Below the pieces are notes generated by a model. The model had not been told where the DNA came from, searched no databases, and saw nothing but the letters and a program-made list of their open reading frames with translations. A stretch of 64,000 nt of DNA. Source: Chitinophaga sp. CF118 (GTDB lineage: Bacteria > Bacteroidota > Bacteroidia > Chitinophagales > Chitinophagaceae). Made by a program: the position numbers and the translations under genes. The number at the start of each line of letters is the position of its first letter. Position 1 is the first letter of the stretch. Below, in pieces: positions 55,137-63,837 of this stretch. Location of the stretch: assembly GCF_900112615.1 (NCBI RefSeq), contig NZ_FOMK01000004.1, positions 806,001-870,000 of the forward strand, written 5' to 3'.

Positions 55137-56285
55137 TTATTTCAGAACTTCTTCCAGTTTCTTCTCCAGCGCATCCCCCCGAAGGTTCTTTGCTACTATT
55201 TTACCTTGCGGATCTATCAGCAGGTTCTGTGGAATGGCACGAATGCCATACATTTCTGCAGCAGCGTTATTCCAGCCTTTCAGGTCTGAAACATGTGTCC
55301 AGAGCAAATTATCGGCCTGCACAGCTGCCAGCCATTTATCTTTCTTATCATCCAGGGAAACTCCAAGGATATCAAAGCCTTTGTCTTTAAACTTGCTGTA
55401 TGCCTTTACCACATTCGGGTTCTCTGCCCTGCAGGGGCCGCACCAGCTAGCCCAGAAGTCGACCAGTACATATTTCCCTTTAAAGGAAGTCAGGCTAATA
55501 TTTTTCCCCTCTGCATCAGGCTGGGTAAAGTCCATTACCGGTTGCCCCACGGCTGTTTTCTTGGCAGCTGCCAGTCTTTCGGAAAATTCCTTTCCTGACG
55601 GTGTATTACGAAGGTTCTTATTGAGCTTGTTATAAATAGGCTCTATTTCCGCAGGATTGATCTCATAACCGGCGTACTGACCTAATACGAATAAGGCAAT
55701 AGGAGAACCGGTATTATTCTTCAGATAATCACCCAGGATCTTCTTCTGGACAGCCTCCAGCTCATCAAAGCGAGGTTCCAGCTTCTTCATACCCTCTTCA
55801 TCCTTTGCCATGTATAACTGGCGGTATTGCTGTTGCAACTCATTCAGCTGGCTGGTTATATCTTTTAACAGCTCATTCAGTTTTGCAAAGTCATCATTTG
55901 ATGGTGAACCAGTTACGGTTGCTTTACTGATAGAATCCTGAGCTGTAACATTGATGGTTCCTTTCTCTATGAAAACAGTTAGTACATCACGTTTTCTCTC
56001 CTTTGGGTTTTCCACCTGCAGGCTGGAGTCCTGTACTTTCAGTACCAGGAGAGCCATAGATGGCTCAGCAAGTGTACCGGCTATGACAAATTTACCATCC
56101 TTCACATCCGTACTGTCGAGTTTATTCCCGTCCTTACTCCGCATACTTAAATATACTTTGGCCGGCTTTTGGAGCTGTGTCAGAGATCCCTGTATGGTAA
56201 AAGACTGTTCATTTTTATTCTTGTTGTCCTGCGCAAACAAAACCGCAGGCCCAAAGAACGCTGCGATCATCAATACTGCCTTCAT
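55137..56285 (-). CDS. DUF4369-TlpA thioredoxin-like protein
   Basis: 382 residues. A signal peptide (AVLFAQ) leads to a DUF4369 domain (FTIQGSLTQLQKPAKVYLSM), a helical middle, and a TlpA/AhpC-type thioredoxin domain with WASWCGPCRAENP and a cis-Pro region (IRAIPQNLLID). It should be a periplasmic disulfide reductant or thiol peroxidase-like protein. A paralogue at 56942-58033 lies 656 bases upstream. Conserved CxxC supports activity. Confidence 0.88.
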   Translation of the reverse strand: MKAVLMIAAFFGPAVLFAQDNKNKNEQSFTIQGSLTQLQKPAKVYLSMRSKDGNKLDSTDVKDGKFVIAGTLAEPSMALLVLKVQDSSLQVENPKERKRDVLTVFIEKGTINVTAQDSISKATVTGSPSNDDFAKLNELLKDITSQLNELQQQYRQLYMAKDEEGMKKLEPRFDELEAVQKKILGDYLKNNTGSPIALFVLGQYAGYEINPAEIEPIYNKLNKNLRNTPSGKEFSERLAAAKKTAVGQPVMDFTQPDAEGKNISLTSFKGKYVLVDFWASWCGPCRAENPNVVKAYSKFKDKGFDILGVSLDDKKDKWLAAVQADNLLWTHVSDLKGWNNAAAEMYGIRAIPQNLLIDPQGKIVAKNLRGDALEKKLEEVLK

Positions 56286-56583
56286 TGATTTCTAATTTAA
56301 TAGCAACAAATTTCCCACATCCGAAAAGGAAAATCAAACTGATTGTGATAAACGGTGAAAGACCGTTGATATGAAACCAAATATCCTACTTATCCTGATC
56401 ATCCTGTCAGGTTTCAGCCGCTATTTAGTAGAATATTCCATAAATCAATTGATTTACAACTATTTGAAACTGTCTTTCAGGAAAAACATCATAGTAACAT
56501 GCTTCTGATGTCTTATCCTGATGCAGAATATAAGCTATAGTTGTGCGGGAGAGTTCCTGGTGAGTAGCACTTTAAGCCGGGGT

Positions 56584-56674
56584 TTGGTAGGGGGTTGATA
56601 GGGGTTTGTTTGGTCATGACCGAACAAACCCCTATCAAACCCCTACCAATCACCTACCAATTACCTACCAACCC
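56584..56674. repeat. Second large hairpin with 11-nt repeats
   Basis: Arms 56584-56616 and 56617-56649 are complementary over 33 positions with one mismatch and one G-T pair, centred on GGTCATGACC. The right arm continues as 11-nt units: CCCCTATCAAA, CCCCTACCAAT, CACCTACCAAT and TACCTACCAAC, up to 56674. The last two have no partner on the left. The design (inverted 11-nt direct repeats) is the same as at 1894-1967, with a different unit sequence. Confidence 0.82.
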
Positions 56675-56891
56675 TGGGAGACACTAGCAACTTGCTCTCA
56701 ACTCTCCGGGAAGACACTGGCAAGTTATACTAGTCATATATAGTTATAAACATTGTGACAGAAAAGATCGGCTCAAAGGTTATGATAAGAAAATGGTAAA
56801 TAAAGGGCCTGAGAACTGCATATCCACATCAGAGAGAACCTACATGACTAAAATTCGCAAACAGTGAGTGAAGTCATTACATCAGCATAAC

Positions 56892-56917
56892 AAAAAAAGG
56901 CCCCTTAAAGGAGCCTT
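56892..56917 (-). terminator. Terminator of the trp-his-TlpA series
   Basis: Minus strand AAGGCTCC-TTTAA-GGGGCCTT (one G-U pair) followed by a run of seven T, 25 bases after the stop of the second TlpA-like gene. Confidence 0.85.
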
Positions 56918-56941
56918 CTGTAATAATATTTTAAGCTGAAT

Positions 56942-58033
56942 TTATTTCAATACCTGTTCCAACTTAGTTTCCAACGCGCGTCCACGAAGGTCCCTGGCTA
57001 TAATGCGTCCCTGGGGATCTACCAGGAAATTTGCAGGAATGGAATTGACCTGATACTGTTGTGCTACCTGGTTGCTCCAGCCTTTCAGGTCGGATACCTG
57101 TGTCCAGTTAAGCCCATCCTGTTTAACAGCTCCAATCCAGCGATCACGGTTATTATCCAGGGAAATACCCAGGATAGTAAAGTTTTTATCTTTAAAACGT
57201 TCGAAAGCCTTTACTACATTAGGATTTTCCTGACGACAAGGGCCGCACCAACTGGCCCAGAAATCTATCAGTACATATTTACCACGGAAAGAAGACAGTT
57301 TTACCTGGTTCCCATTCAGATCTTCCTGGGTAAAATCCATCGCCATTCCACTTGCTCTTTCTTCCTTCACTTTCACACTAGCCAGGTACTTGGCAGCAGA
57401 TCTGCCATATTTGGTGTCCTGTAGTGATTTATCAAGGGAATTATACACCTGTTCAAACTCTCCGGGTTCCAGGCGATTACGCAGTTCATTCAGCAATACC
57501 CACATACTGGCCAGTTGCTTTGGATGGTCTTTGATGAACTTTTTGCCTGTAGATAATACATCCTCGTTGAAAGTCGCCGCTTTAGCACGGAAAGCAGTTT
57601 TACCGGCTTCATCATCTTCTGCAATAGCTGCCGCTTCTTTATTCAAAGCCTGTGCACGCTGAATCAGCGGACGAAAAGCCTGCTGATAAGCCTGCATGGC
57701 ATTATTCTCATCTCCGCCCTTTACAGATTCTGCTACCGGGAAACTAGCCACATCCAACACCACCTTTACCGGTTCTTTAGCCGGTACAAACAGGAAAGGG
57801 TAATCTACCCCCTGCAGGATCAGTGCATAAATGCCAGTACTGGCGGCCGGAGGCATATTAAAGGAGAACTTTCCGCCTTTCAGTATTAATGAATCCTTCG
57901 GATTATTGTCTTCATCGCTGTACAGGAACAGGGTTTTACCATCGGCTCCCTTCAGGGTGCCTGTTATTACCTGCTGTGCAGAGATTGTCCATGAAAAGAG
58001 CACTCCAATGGTGCATATTATAAGTTGTTTCAC
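56942..58033 (-). CDS. DUF4369-TlpA thioredoxin-like protein (paralogue)
   Basis: 363 residues from GTG 58033 (MKQLIICTIG). A signal peptide (WTISAQ), DUF4369 domain (ITGTLKGADGKTLFLYSD), helical middle and TlpA domain with WASWCGPCRQENP. It begins 24 bases after hisIE and shares its strand, so it may be transcribed with the histidine genes, although it has no known link to them. It is clearly related to the 55137 gene, with the same domain order. Confidence 0.88.
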   Translation of the reverse strand: MKQLIICTIGVLFSWTISAQQVITGTLKGADGKTLFLYSDEDNNPKDSLILKGGKFSFNMPPAASTGIYALILQGVDYPFLFVPAKEPVKVVLDVASFPVAESVKGGDENNAMQAYQQAFRPLIQRAQALNKEAAAIAEDDEAGKTAFRAKAATFNEDVLSTGKKFIKDHPKQLASMWVLLNELRNRLEPGEFEQVYNSLDKSLQDTKYGRSAAKYLASVKVKEERASGMAMDFTQEDLNGNQVKLSSFRGKYVLIDFWASWCGPCRQENPNVVKAFERFKDKNFTILGISLDNNRDRWIGAVKQDGLNWTQVSDLKGWSNQVAQQYQVNSIPANFLVDPQGRIIARDLRGRALETKLEQVLK

Positions 58034-58056
58034 TCCTCTAATATAAGAAATAAGTA

Positions 58057-58665
58057 CTATTTATTGTGTCTTTGCTGGAGTATTGACAGTACGTCAGCCA
58101 GTTGGTAGCCTTTTGCACTAAGCAGTACAAGATAATGAAAAAGCAGGTCGGCAGATTCGTTCAGGAACAGCCCTTCATCATCATCCTTTGCTTCTATTAC
58201 TACTTCTACAGCCTCTTCCCCTACTTTCTGAGCTATCTTATTGATGCCTTTGGCGAAGAGATTGGAGGTATATGAATTATCGGACGGGTTATTCTTACGT
58301 TCAGTAATGATACTTTCCAGTTTTGCGAGAAAGTCATTGCTGACATTCTTCTCATCCCAGCAGGTATCAGCACCGGTATGGCATACTACGCCAACAGGGT
58401 TTGCTTTGATCAGCAGAGTATCATTATCACAATCCACCCTTATTTCCTGTAAATAAAGAAAATTGCCACTTTCTTCTCCTTTGGTCCACAGTCGTTGTTT
58501 GGAACGACTGAAAAAGGTCACTTTCCCTTCTTCCAGTGTTTTATCCAGTGCCTCCTGGTTCATATAACCCAGCATAAGTACCCTGGAAGTAGCCGCATCC
58601 TGTACGATTGCTGGCACAAGACCATCTGCTGATTTCTGAAAGTCTACCTGTTTATTATTGTACAT
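58057..58665 (-). CDS. hisIE: Bifunctional phosphoribosyl-AMP cyclohydrolase/phosphoribosyl-ATP pyrophosphatase
   Basis: 202 residues from ATG 58665; the TTG at 58686 is less likely. The HisI part has VQDAATSRVLMLGYMNQEAL, SRSKQRLWTKGEESGN and the zinc-cysteines in VDCDNDTLL, VVCHTG and DTCW. The HisE part starts near residue 110 (KIAQKVGEEAVEVVIEA, ESADLLFHYLVLL). It carries out the second and third steps of histidine synthesis. It is the last his gene of the series. Confidence 0.95.
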   Translation of the reverse strand: MYNNKQVDFQKSADGLVPAIVQDAATSRVLMLGYMNQEALDKTLEEGKVTFFSRSKQRLWTKGEESGNFLYLQEIRVDCDNDTLLIKANPVGVVCHTGADTCWDEKNVSNDFLAKLESIITERKNNPSDNSYTSNLFAKGINKIAQKVGEEAVEVVIEAKDDDEGLFLNESADLLFHYLVLLSAKGYQLADVLSILQQRHNK

Positions 58666-58699
58666 GCGGTTGCGGATTTTGCTCAAAAGTAATATTTTA

Positions 58700-59455
58700 T
58701 CAGAATCTCATATTGACTCCTTCCTTATACAGGTAAGTTTTCAATGCCTGAATCTCAATCTCTTTGTAATGAAAAATGGTGGCAGCCAGGGCTGCATCTG
58801 CCTGCGCTATCTCGAATACGTCCTTGAAATGTTCCATTGTACCCGCTCCGCCGGAGGCGATTACCGGAACATTCAGATTCTGTGACAGCTGAGCCGTAAT
58901 ATCCAGGGCGAATCCCTGTTTAGTACCATCATTGTTCATGGATGTCAGCAGAATCTCCCCTGCGCCACGCTGTACAGCCTCTTTTGCCCAGTCGAATGCC
59001 TTTATCTCCGTTTTTATACGGCCCCCATTTAGATATACGTACCAGTCGCCATTTTCAAACCGGGTATCAATGGCAAGCACTACACACTGACTACCAAATT
59101 CACCTGCCAGCTCATCCACCAGTTCCGGCCTTTTGAAGGCAGACGTATTTACAGAGATCTTATCTGCACCGGAATTAAGTAACACACTCACATCCTCTAC
59201 AGATGAGATTCCTCCTCCAACAGTGAAAGGAATATTTACATTCCTTGCAATCCGGGTTACCAGTTCTGCCAGTGTTTTCCGGCGTTCATTGGTAGCGGTA
59301 ATATCCAGGAATACCAGTTCATCGGCACCCTGCTCTGCATAAAAGGCACCTAATTCAATAGGATCACCTGCATCCCGTATATTTTCAAAGTTCACACCTT
59401 TTACCGTACGACCATCTTTAATGTCCAGGCATGGAATGATACGTTTTGTTAACAT
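58700..59455 (-). CDS. hisF: Imidazole glycerol phosphate synthase, cyclase subunit
   Basis: 251 residues. TIM barrel with KRIIPCLDIKDGRTVKGVNF (catalytic Asp11) and VVLAIDT (second Asp), and phosphate sites VIASGGAG. With HisH it makes IGP and AICAR. It is 5 bases from hisA. Confidence 0.96.
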   Translation of the reverse strand: MLTKRIIPCLDIKDGRTVKGVNFENIRDAGDPIELGAFYAEQGADELVFLDITATNERRKTLAELVTRIARNVNIPFTVGGGISSVEDVSVLLNSGADKISVNTSAFKRPELVDELAGEFGSQCVVLAIDTRFENGDWYVYLNGGRIKTEIKAFDWAKEAVQRGAGEILLTSMNNDGTKQGFALDITAQLSQNLNVPVIASGGAGTMEHFKDVFEIAQADAALAATIFHYKEIEIQALKTYLYKEGVNMRF

Positions 59456-59460
59456 GATCC

Positions 59461-60606
59461 TTATTTTTTTAAGTATGCTTCCAGTTCTTTCATGGTGATC
59501 TTATCCTCATAGATCGCCTTGCCTACTATTACACCACTGCAACCCGCTTCTTCCAGGGCATGCACATCTTCCATTGCACTTACACCTCCGCTCGCTATAA
59601 ATGAGATCTTTGGAAAACGTTCCAGGATCTTTTTATAGAGGGAGATGGAAGGCCCCTGTAGCAGACCATCTTTCGCGATATCTGTACAGAAAATATTATA
59701 TACGCCCTGCTGAATGTTGGATTCCAGAAAATCAAATACAGAGAGTTCCGTAGTTTCCAGCCATCCGCCAACGGCAATTTTTTCTTCTTTTACATCCGCT
59801 CCCAGGAAGATCTTTTCAGCACCATATGTCTTTACCCAACCAAAGAACAGTGCAGGGTCCTTTACAGCAATACTGCCGATAGTTGCCATAGCTGCTCCGT
59901 TCTCATATACGATCCGGAGATCCTCTTCCTTTTTGATACCCCCGCCAAAATCAACAACAAGGTTTGTTTTACCGGCAATTGCTTCCAGCACTTTCCAGTT
60001 CACCACTTCTCCTTTCTTAGCACCATCAAGATCTACAAGATGCAGGCGGCGTACCCCTATGCTTTCAAAGGCTTTAGCTACTTCCAGCGGATGCTCGTTA
60101 TATACTTTCTTTTGTGCATAATCGCCTTGTGTAAGTCGTACACACTTACCATCTATAATGTCAATCGCAGGGATGATCGAAAATGTCTCACCTGCTGTTT
60201 TATCCAGTTGTAATTCCATCCTGCAAAAAGTAAGATTCCCTTTTTTAAAATGTGCTCCTTCAAATGTAAAACCAAACTGTGTATAGAAACTCTCTGCTGT
60301 ATCACGCGCATTACACCATAACAGCGGAACATGTTCCTTTGTACATAATTCGATCAGATGCTGTATGAGTAAACGGCCGTATCCCCTGCCCTGACAGGCC
60401 GGATGAACTGCCAGCTTACGGAACTGTGCATCTGTACGACGCATAAAAAGCGATACAACACCCACTATCTCCGCTTCTTCAAACAAGCCAAAATGTAATC
60501 CGTCTTCATCTCCCGGTACACGTACAGCATCCAGCGTTTCCTGCGGATACAACACATCCCGGCGCAATGGCAGCGTATCTTCTGTCGTGATCCTTCTTAT
60601 CTGCAT
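59461..60606 (-). CDS. hisA: HisA isomerase with N-terminal GNAT acetyltransferase domain
   Basis: 381 residues, against about 240 for normal HisA. Residues 1 to about 132 are a GNAT domain: KLAVHPACQGRGYGRLLIQ is the acetyl-CoA loop, then LLWCNARDTAESFYTQFGF. Residues about 143-381 are HisA: SIIPAIDIIDGKCVRL with the catalytic Asp149 region, LHLVDLDGA and GGIKKEEDL. HisA converts ProFAR to PRFAR in histidine synthesis. A single ATG (Met130) lies near the junction and could give HisA alone. The GNAT substrate is unknown. Flanked by hisF (5 bases) and hisH (2 bases). Confidence 0.93.
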   Translation of the reverse strand: MQIRRITTEDTLPLRRDVLYPQETLDAVRVPGDEDGLHFGLFEEAEIVGVVSLFMRRTDAQFRKLAVHPACQGRGYGRLLIQHLIELCTKEHVPLLWCNARDTAESFYTQFGFTFEGAHFKKGNLTFCRMELQLDKTAGETFSIIPAIDIIDGKCVRLTQGDYAQKKVYNEHPLEVAKAFESIGVRRLHLVDLDGAKKGEVVNWKVLEAIAGKTNLVVDFGGGIKKEEDLRIVYENGAAMATIGSIAVKDPALFFGWVKTYGAEKIFLGADVKEEKIAVGGWLETTELSVFDFLESNIQQGVYNIFCTDIAKDGLLQGPSISLYKKILERFPKISFIASGGVSAMEDVHALEEAGCSGVIVGKAIYEDKITMKELEAYLKK

Positions 60607-60608
60607 AC

Positions 60609-61202
60609 TTATAACTTCAGGAAATTTTCCAGGATCTTCTGTCCTTCTGTGGCAGATTTCTCCGTGTGAAACTGTACTGCATAGAAATTATCTTTCTGAA
60701 GTGCAGCACTGTAATTGATGACATAGTTAGTAGTAGCGACTGTATCAGACCCAAGTTCCGCATAATAGCTATGTACAAAGTACATGTACGAGTTTTCCGG
60801 TACATGCTCAAACAGGGTACTGTAAAGCCCTGTAATGTTGTTCCATCCTATCTGCGGGATCTTCAGTCCGTTATCTACGGGCGACTGGAAACGTTTCACA
60901 TTCACATCAAAAATGCCCATGCAGGTTGCATCATTTTCTTCGGAATGTTTGCACATCAGCTGCATGCCCACACAAATACCTAATACTGGTTGCTTCAAAC
61001 CAATAATCAACTGATCCAGTTTCCTTTCTCTCAGGTAACGCATAGCCGAGCTGGCCTCTCCCACACCAGGAAAGATCACCTTATCGGCAGCCCTGATTTC
61101 CTCCGGATCATCTGTCACCACTGCGTTCACACCTAAACGATCCAGTGCGAATGATACAGAGCAGATATTGCCGGCATTGTATTTTATGATGACTGTTTTC
61201 AT
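60609..61202 (-). CDS. hisH: Imidazole glycerol phosphate synthase, glutaminase subunit
   Basis: 197 residues, class I glutamine amidotransferase: nucleophile Cys77 in LGICVGMQLM, and His179 with Glu181 in QFHTEKS. It supplies ammonia to HisF. 7 bases separate it from trpA. Confidence 0.96.
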   Translation of the reverse strand: MKTVIIKYNAGNICSVSFALDRLGVNAVVTDDPEEIRAADKVIFPGVGEASSAMRYLRERKLDQLIIGLKQPVLGICVGMQLMCKHSEENDATCMGIFDVNVKRFQSPVDNGLKIPQIGWNNITGLYSTLFEHVPENSYMYFVHSYYAELGSDTVATTNYVINYSAALQKDNFYAVQFHTEKSATEGQKILENFLKL

Positions 61203-61209
61203 ATACTTT

Positions 61210-61980
61210 CTATTTCACGCCTGCAATAAAATCTTTTATAGCAGCGGGGAGGTTAGTCGTATTTTCAATGGCGCGGATAAAGGCAGTACCTATGATAGCT
61301 CCATTGCTGTATGCACAGGCAGCATCAAAGGTAGCTTTATCTTTGATACCAAAGCCTATCAGCACTGGGTTCTTCAGCTGTAACTGCTTCAGCTTTTCAA
61401 AATAAGCCTGCTGGTTACCCATGTCTTTATCCTTACCAGTAGTAGAGGAAGAAGATACTGCGTATACAAATCCTTTGCTAAGACTATCGATCTTACGGAT
61501 ACGTTCATCGCTGGTTTCCGGAGTAACCAGGAAAATCAGGTGTAATCCGTATTGTTCAAAAATTGCTTTATAGTCTGATTCATATTCATCCATCGGCAGA
61601 TCCGGCAGAATAACGCCATCCACGCCTACTTCAGCACACTTCTTGCAGAAGTTCTCGATACCGTATAACAATACAGGATTCAGGTATCCCATCAGGATAA
61701 CGGGTACGTGTATATTTAAACGGAAATCTTTCAGTTGTTCAAACAACTTCCGGACGCTCATCCCGTTTTTGATAGCACGGGTGCTGCTCTCCTGGATTAC
61801 CGGGCCATCGGCCAGGGGATCGGAGAAGGGCATACCCAGCTCTATAAGGTCTGCTCCATTTTGCTGCAGGGCAGTCATCACGGGTAAGGTATCATTGAGT
61901 TCCGGAAAACCTGCAGTGCAGTATATGTTGAGGATGCCTGTTTTTTTACTGGCAAATAACTGATCTATACGATTACTCAT
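61210..61980 (-). CDS. trpA: Tryptophan synthase alpha chain
   Basis: 256 residues with catalytic Glu47 (DLIELGMPFSDPLADGP) and Asp58. It cleaves indole-3-glycerol phosphate and passes indole to TrpB. Its ATG overlaps the trpB TGA (ATGA 61977-61980). Confidence 0.96.
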   Translation of the reverse strand: MSNRIDQLFASKKTGILNIYCTAGFPELNDTLPVMTALQQNGADLIELGMPFSDPLADGPVIQESSTRAIKNGMSVRKLFEQLKDFRLNIHVPVILMGYLNPVLLYGIENFCKKCAEVGVDGVILPDLPMDEYESDYKAIFEQYGLHLIFLVTPETSDERIRKIDSLSKGFVYAVSSSSTTGKDKDMGNQQAYFEKLKQLQLKNPVLIGFGIKDKATFDAACAYSNGAIIGTAFIRAIENTTNLPAAIKDFIAGVK

Positions 61981-63194
61981 GATATTTTATTGGGCAGGTT
62001 ACGAATGTATGTTTCCATATCCTTATCTCCACGGCCACTCAGGCAAAGCACTACTACATCATTTGGTTTAAAAGGGATCTGTCCCAGTTTTGCCAGTGCA
62101 TGTGATGATTCCAGTGCTGGAATGATCCCTTCCAGCCGGGTCAGCTCATAAGCTGCCTGTAATGCTTCATCATCAGTAGCATTCAGGAAGGTAGCACGCC
62201 CGGTTTCATACAGATGTGCATGTAACGGACCTATACCAGGATAATCCAGTCCGGCGGAAATAGAGTGTGGCTCTGTAATCTGGCCGTCTTCTGTTTGCAT
62301 CAGTAATGTTTTACTGGCATGGATGATACCCAGTTTTCCCAGTTGCGTTGTTGCTGCAGAGAAACCGGAATTTACCCCTTTACCACCTGCCTCTACCGCT
62401 ACCAGCTTCACATCCGGCTCATTCAGGAAATGATAATACGCACCGGCAGCATTACTTCCTCCACCGATACAGGCTACTACATAATCAGGATTTGCCTTGC
62501 CTGTTTTTTCCAGTAGTTGCACTTTAATCTCTTCACTAATCACAGACTGGAAGCGGGATACCATATCCGGATAAGGATGTGGGCCTGCTGCCGTACCCAG
62601 GATATAATGCGTATTTACCGGATTGTTGATCCAGTCACGGATTGCTTCATTGGTCGCATCTTTTAACGTCTGACTTCCGCTGGTAGCTGCCACAACAGTA
62701 GCACCCAGCATCTTCATACGTGCTACATTTGGTGCCTGCCGCTGAATATCCACGCTACCCATATAGATTACGCATTCCATATTCATCAGGGCGCACACTG
62801 TAGCCGTAGCCACACCATGCTGTCCGGCACCTGTTTCCGCAATGATGCGCGTTTTACCCAGTCGTTGTGCCAGCAGGATCTGTCCTACGGTATTGTTTAT
62901 TTTATGTGCACCTGTATGGTTCAGATCTTCCCTTTTCAGGTAGATATTCGCCTTATACTTTTCGGACAGGCGTTTGGCAAGATACAAGGGAGAAGGACGG
63001 CCCACATAGTCGCGCAGCAGTTGTTCGAACTCCTGCTGAAAAGCCGGGTCACGGAGGATCTTCAGGTAGTTATCCTGCAGTTCTTTTACGTTTGGATACA
63101 ACATTTCTGGTACGTAAGCACCGCCAAACCTGCCGTAAAAGCCTTTCTCATCCACATGATACTTAGAGCCGAACGTATTTTCCGCAATCTTCAT
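61977..63194 (-). CDS. trpB: Tryptophan synthase beta chain
   Basis: 405 residues. PLP lysine Lys98 in NHTGAHKINN, the GGGSNAAG phosphate loop and CLSGRGDKD at the end identify TrpB. It joins indole and serine. Coupled to trpA, 7 bases after trpF. Confidence 0.97.
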   Translation of the reverse strand: MKIAENTFGSKYHVDEKGFYGRFGGAYVPEMLYPNVKELQDNYLKILRDPAFQQEFEQLLRDYVGRPSPLYLAKRLSEKYKANIYLKREDLNHTGAHKINNTVGQILLAQRLGKTRIIAETGAGQHGVATATVCALMNMECVIYMGSVDIQRQAPNVARMKMLGATVVAATSGSQTLKDATNEAIRDWINNPVNTHYILGTAAGPHPYPDMVSRFQSVISEEIKVQLLEKTGKANPDYVVACIGGGSNAAGAYYHFLNEPDVKLVAVEAGGKGVNSGFSAATTQLGKLGIIHASKTLLMQTEDGQITEPHSISAGLDYPGIGPLHAHLYETGRATFLNATDDEALQAAYELTRLEGIIPALESSHALAKLGQIPFKPNDVVVLCLSGRGDKDMETYIRNLPNKIS

Positions 63195-63201
63195 GTTATG
63201 A

Positions 63202-63837
63202 TTATTTTAAAAAAGTTGATTGAATCTGTTCTGTAAAGGGCTTCACTTTTTCCATATCTTTTATACCCGGTTGTATTTCAAATTTGCTGTTCACATCTAC
63301 CGCCACCAGTGCCGGAAGATCCAGCAACAGCAGTTCCGGCAGTTGTTCCGGTCCTATTCCGCCACTCAGGAAAAATGGATGTGTATATGGATAACTGTGT
63401 AACAGCTCCCAGTTAAAACGTTTACCGGTACCGCCGTAAGCCTTACCTGCTTCTGTATCAAACAGGAAATAATCCGTTACTTCCAGATAAGGTTCCAGCA
63501 ATGTTTTCCATTGCACATTTTCTCCAACACGAAATGCTTTGATCACCGGCAATATTTCACGTAAAGCCGCGCAGTATGCAGGATCTTCATCACCGTGAAG
63601 CTGTACAAGGTCCAGTCCGCAGTCGGCTACGATACGTTTCACCTGTTCCAGTGGTGCGTTTACGAATACACCAACTTTCCGGATTCCTTTCGTTTCACGG
63701 ATGGTACGCGAATCTAATTTACTACCTGCAAAGCGGGGGGATTTCTCATAAAAGATAAAGCCGGCATAATTCACCTGGTATTCAACCAGCTTTTGCAGAT
63801 CTTCTCTCCTGGTGATTCCGCAAACTTTTATTTTCAT
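63202..63837 (-). CDS. trpF: Phosphoribosylanthranilate isomerase
   Basis: 211 residues: KVCGITR with Cys6 as the general base, VQLHGDED, and the closing VAVDVNSKFE with the catalytic Asp. It performs the third step after chorismate in tryptophan synthesis. Its ATG overlaps the trpC stop (63834-63837). Confidence 0.95.
   Translation of the reverse strand: MKIKVCGITRREDLQKLVEYQVNYAGFIFYEKSPRFAGSKLDSRTIRETKGIRKVGVFVNAPLEQVKRIVADCGLDLVQLHGDEDPAYCAALREILPVIKAFRVGENVQWKTLLEPYLEVTDYFLFDTEAGKAYGGTGKRFNWELLHSYPYTHPFFLSGGIGPEQLPELLLLDLPALVAVDVNSKFEIQPGIKDMEKVKPFTEQIQSTFLK

Larger units (their letters stand above)
56286..56941. other. 656-bp non-coding region between two TlpA-like genes
   Basis: No coding frame is supported. 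It holds the large hairpin at 56584-56649 and its extra repeats, then a 15-base-class direct repeat (GGGAGACACTAGCAA at 56676, GGGAAGACACTGGCAA at 56708), and the terminator of the right-hand operon. Any promoter of the first TlpA gene lies here but was not identified. Confidence 0.6.
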
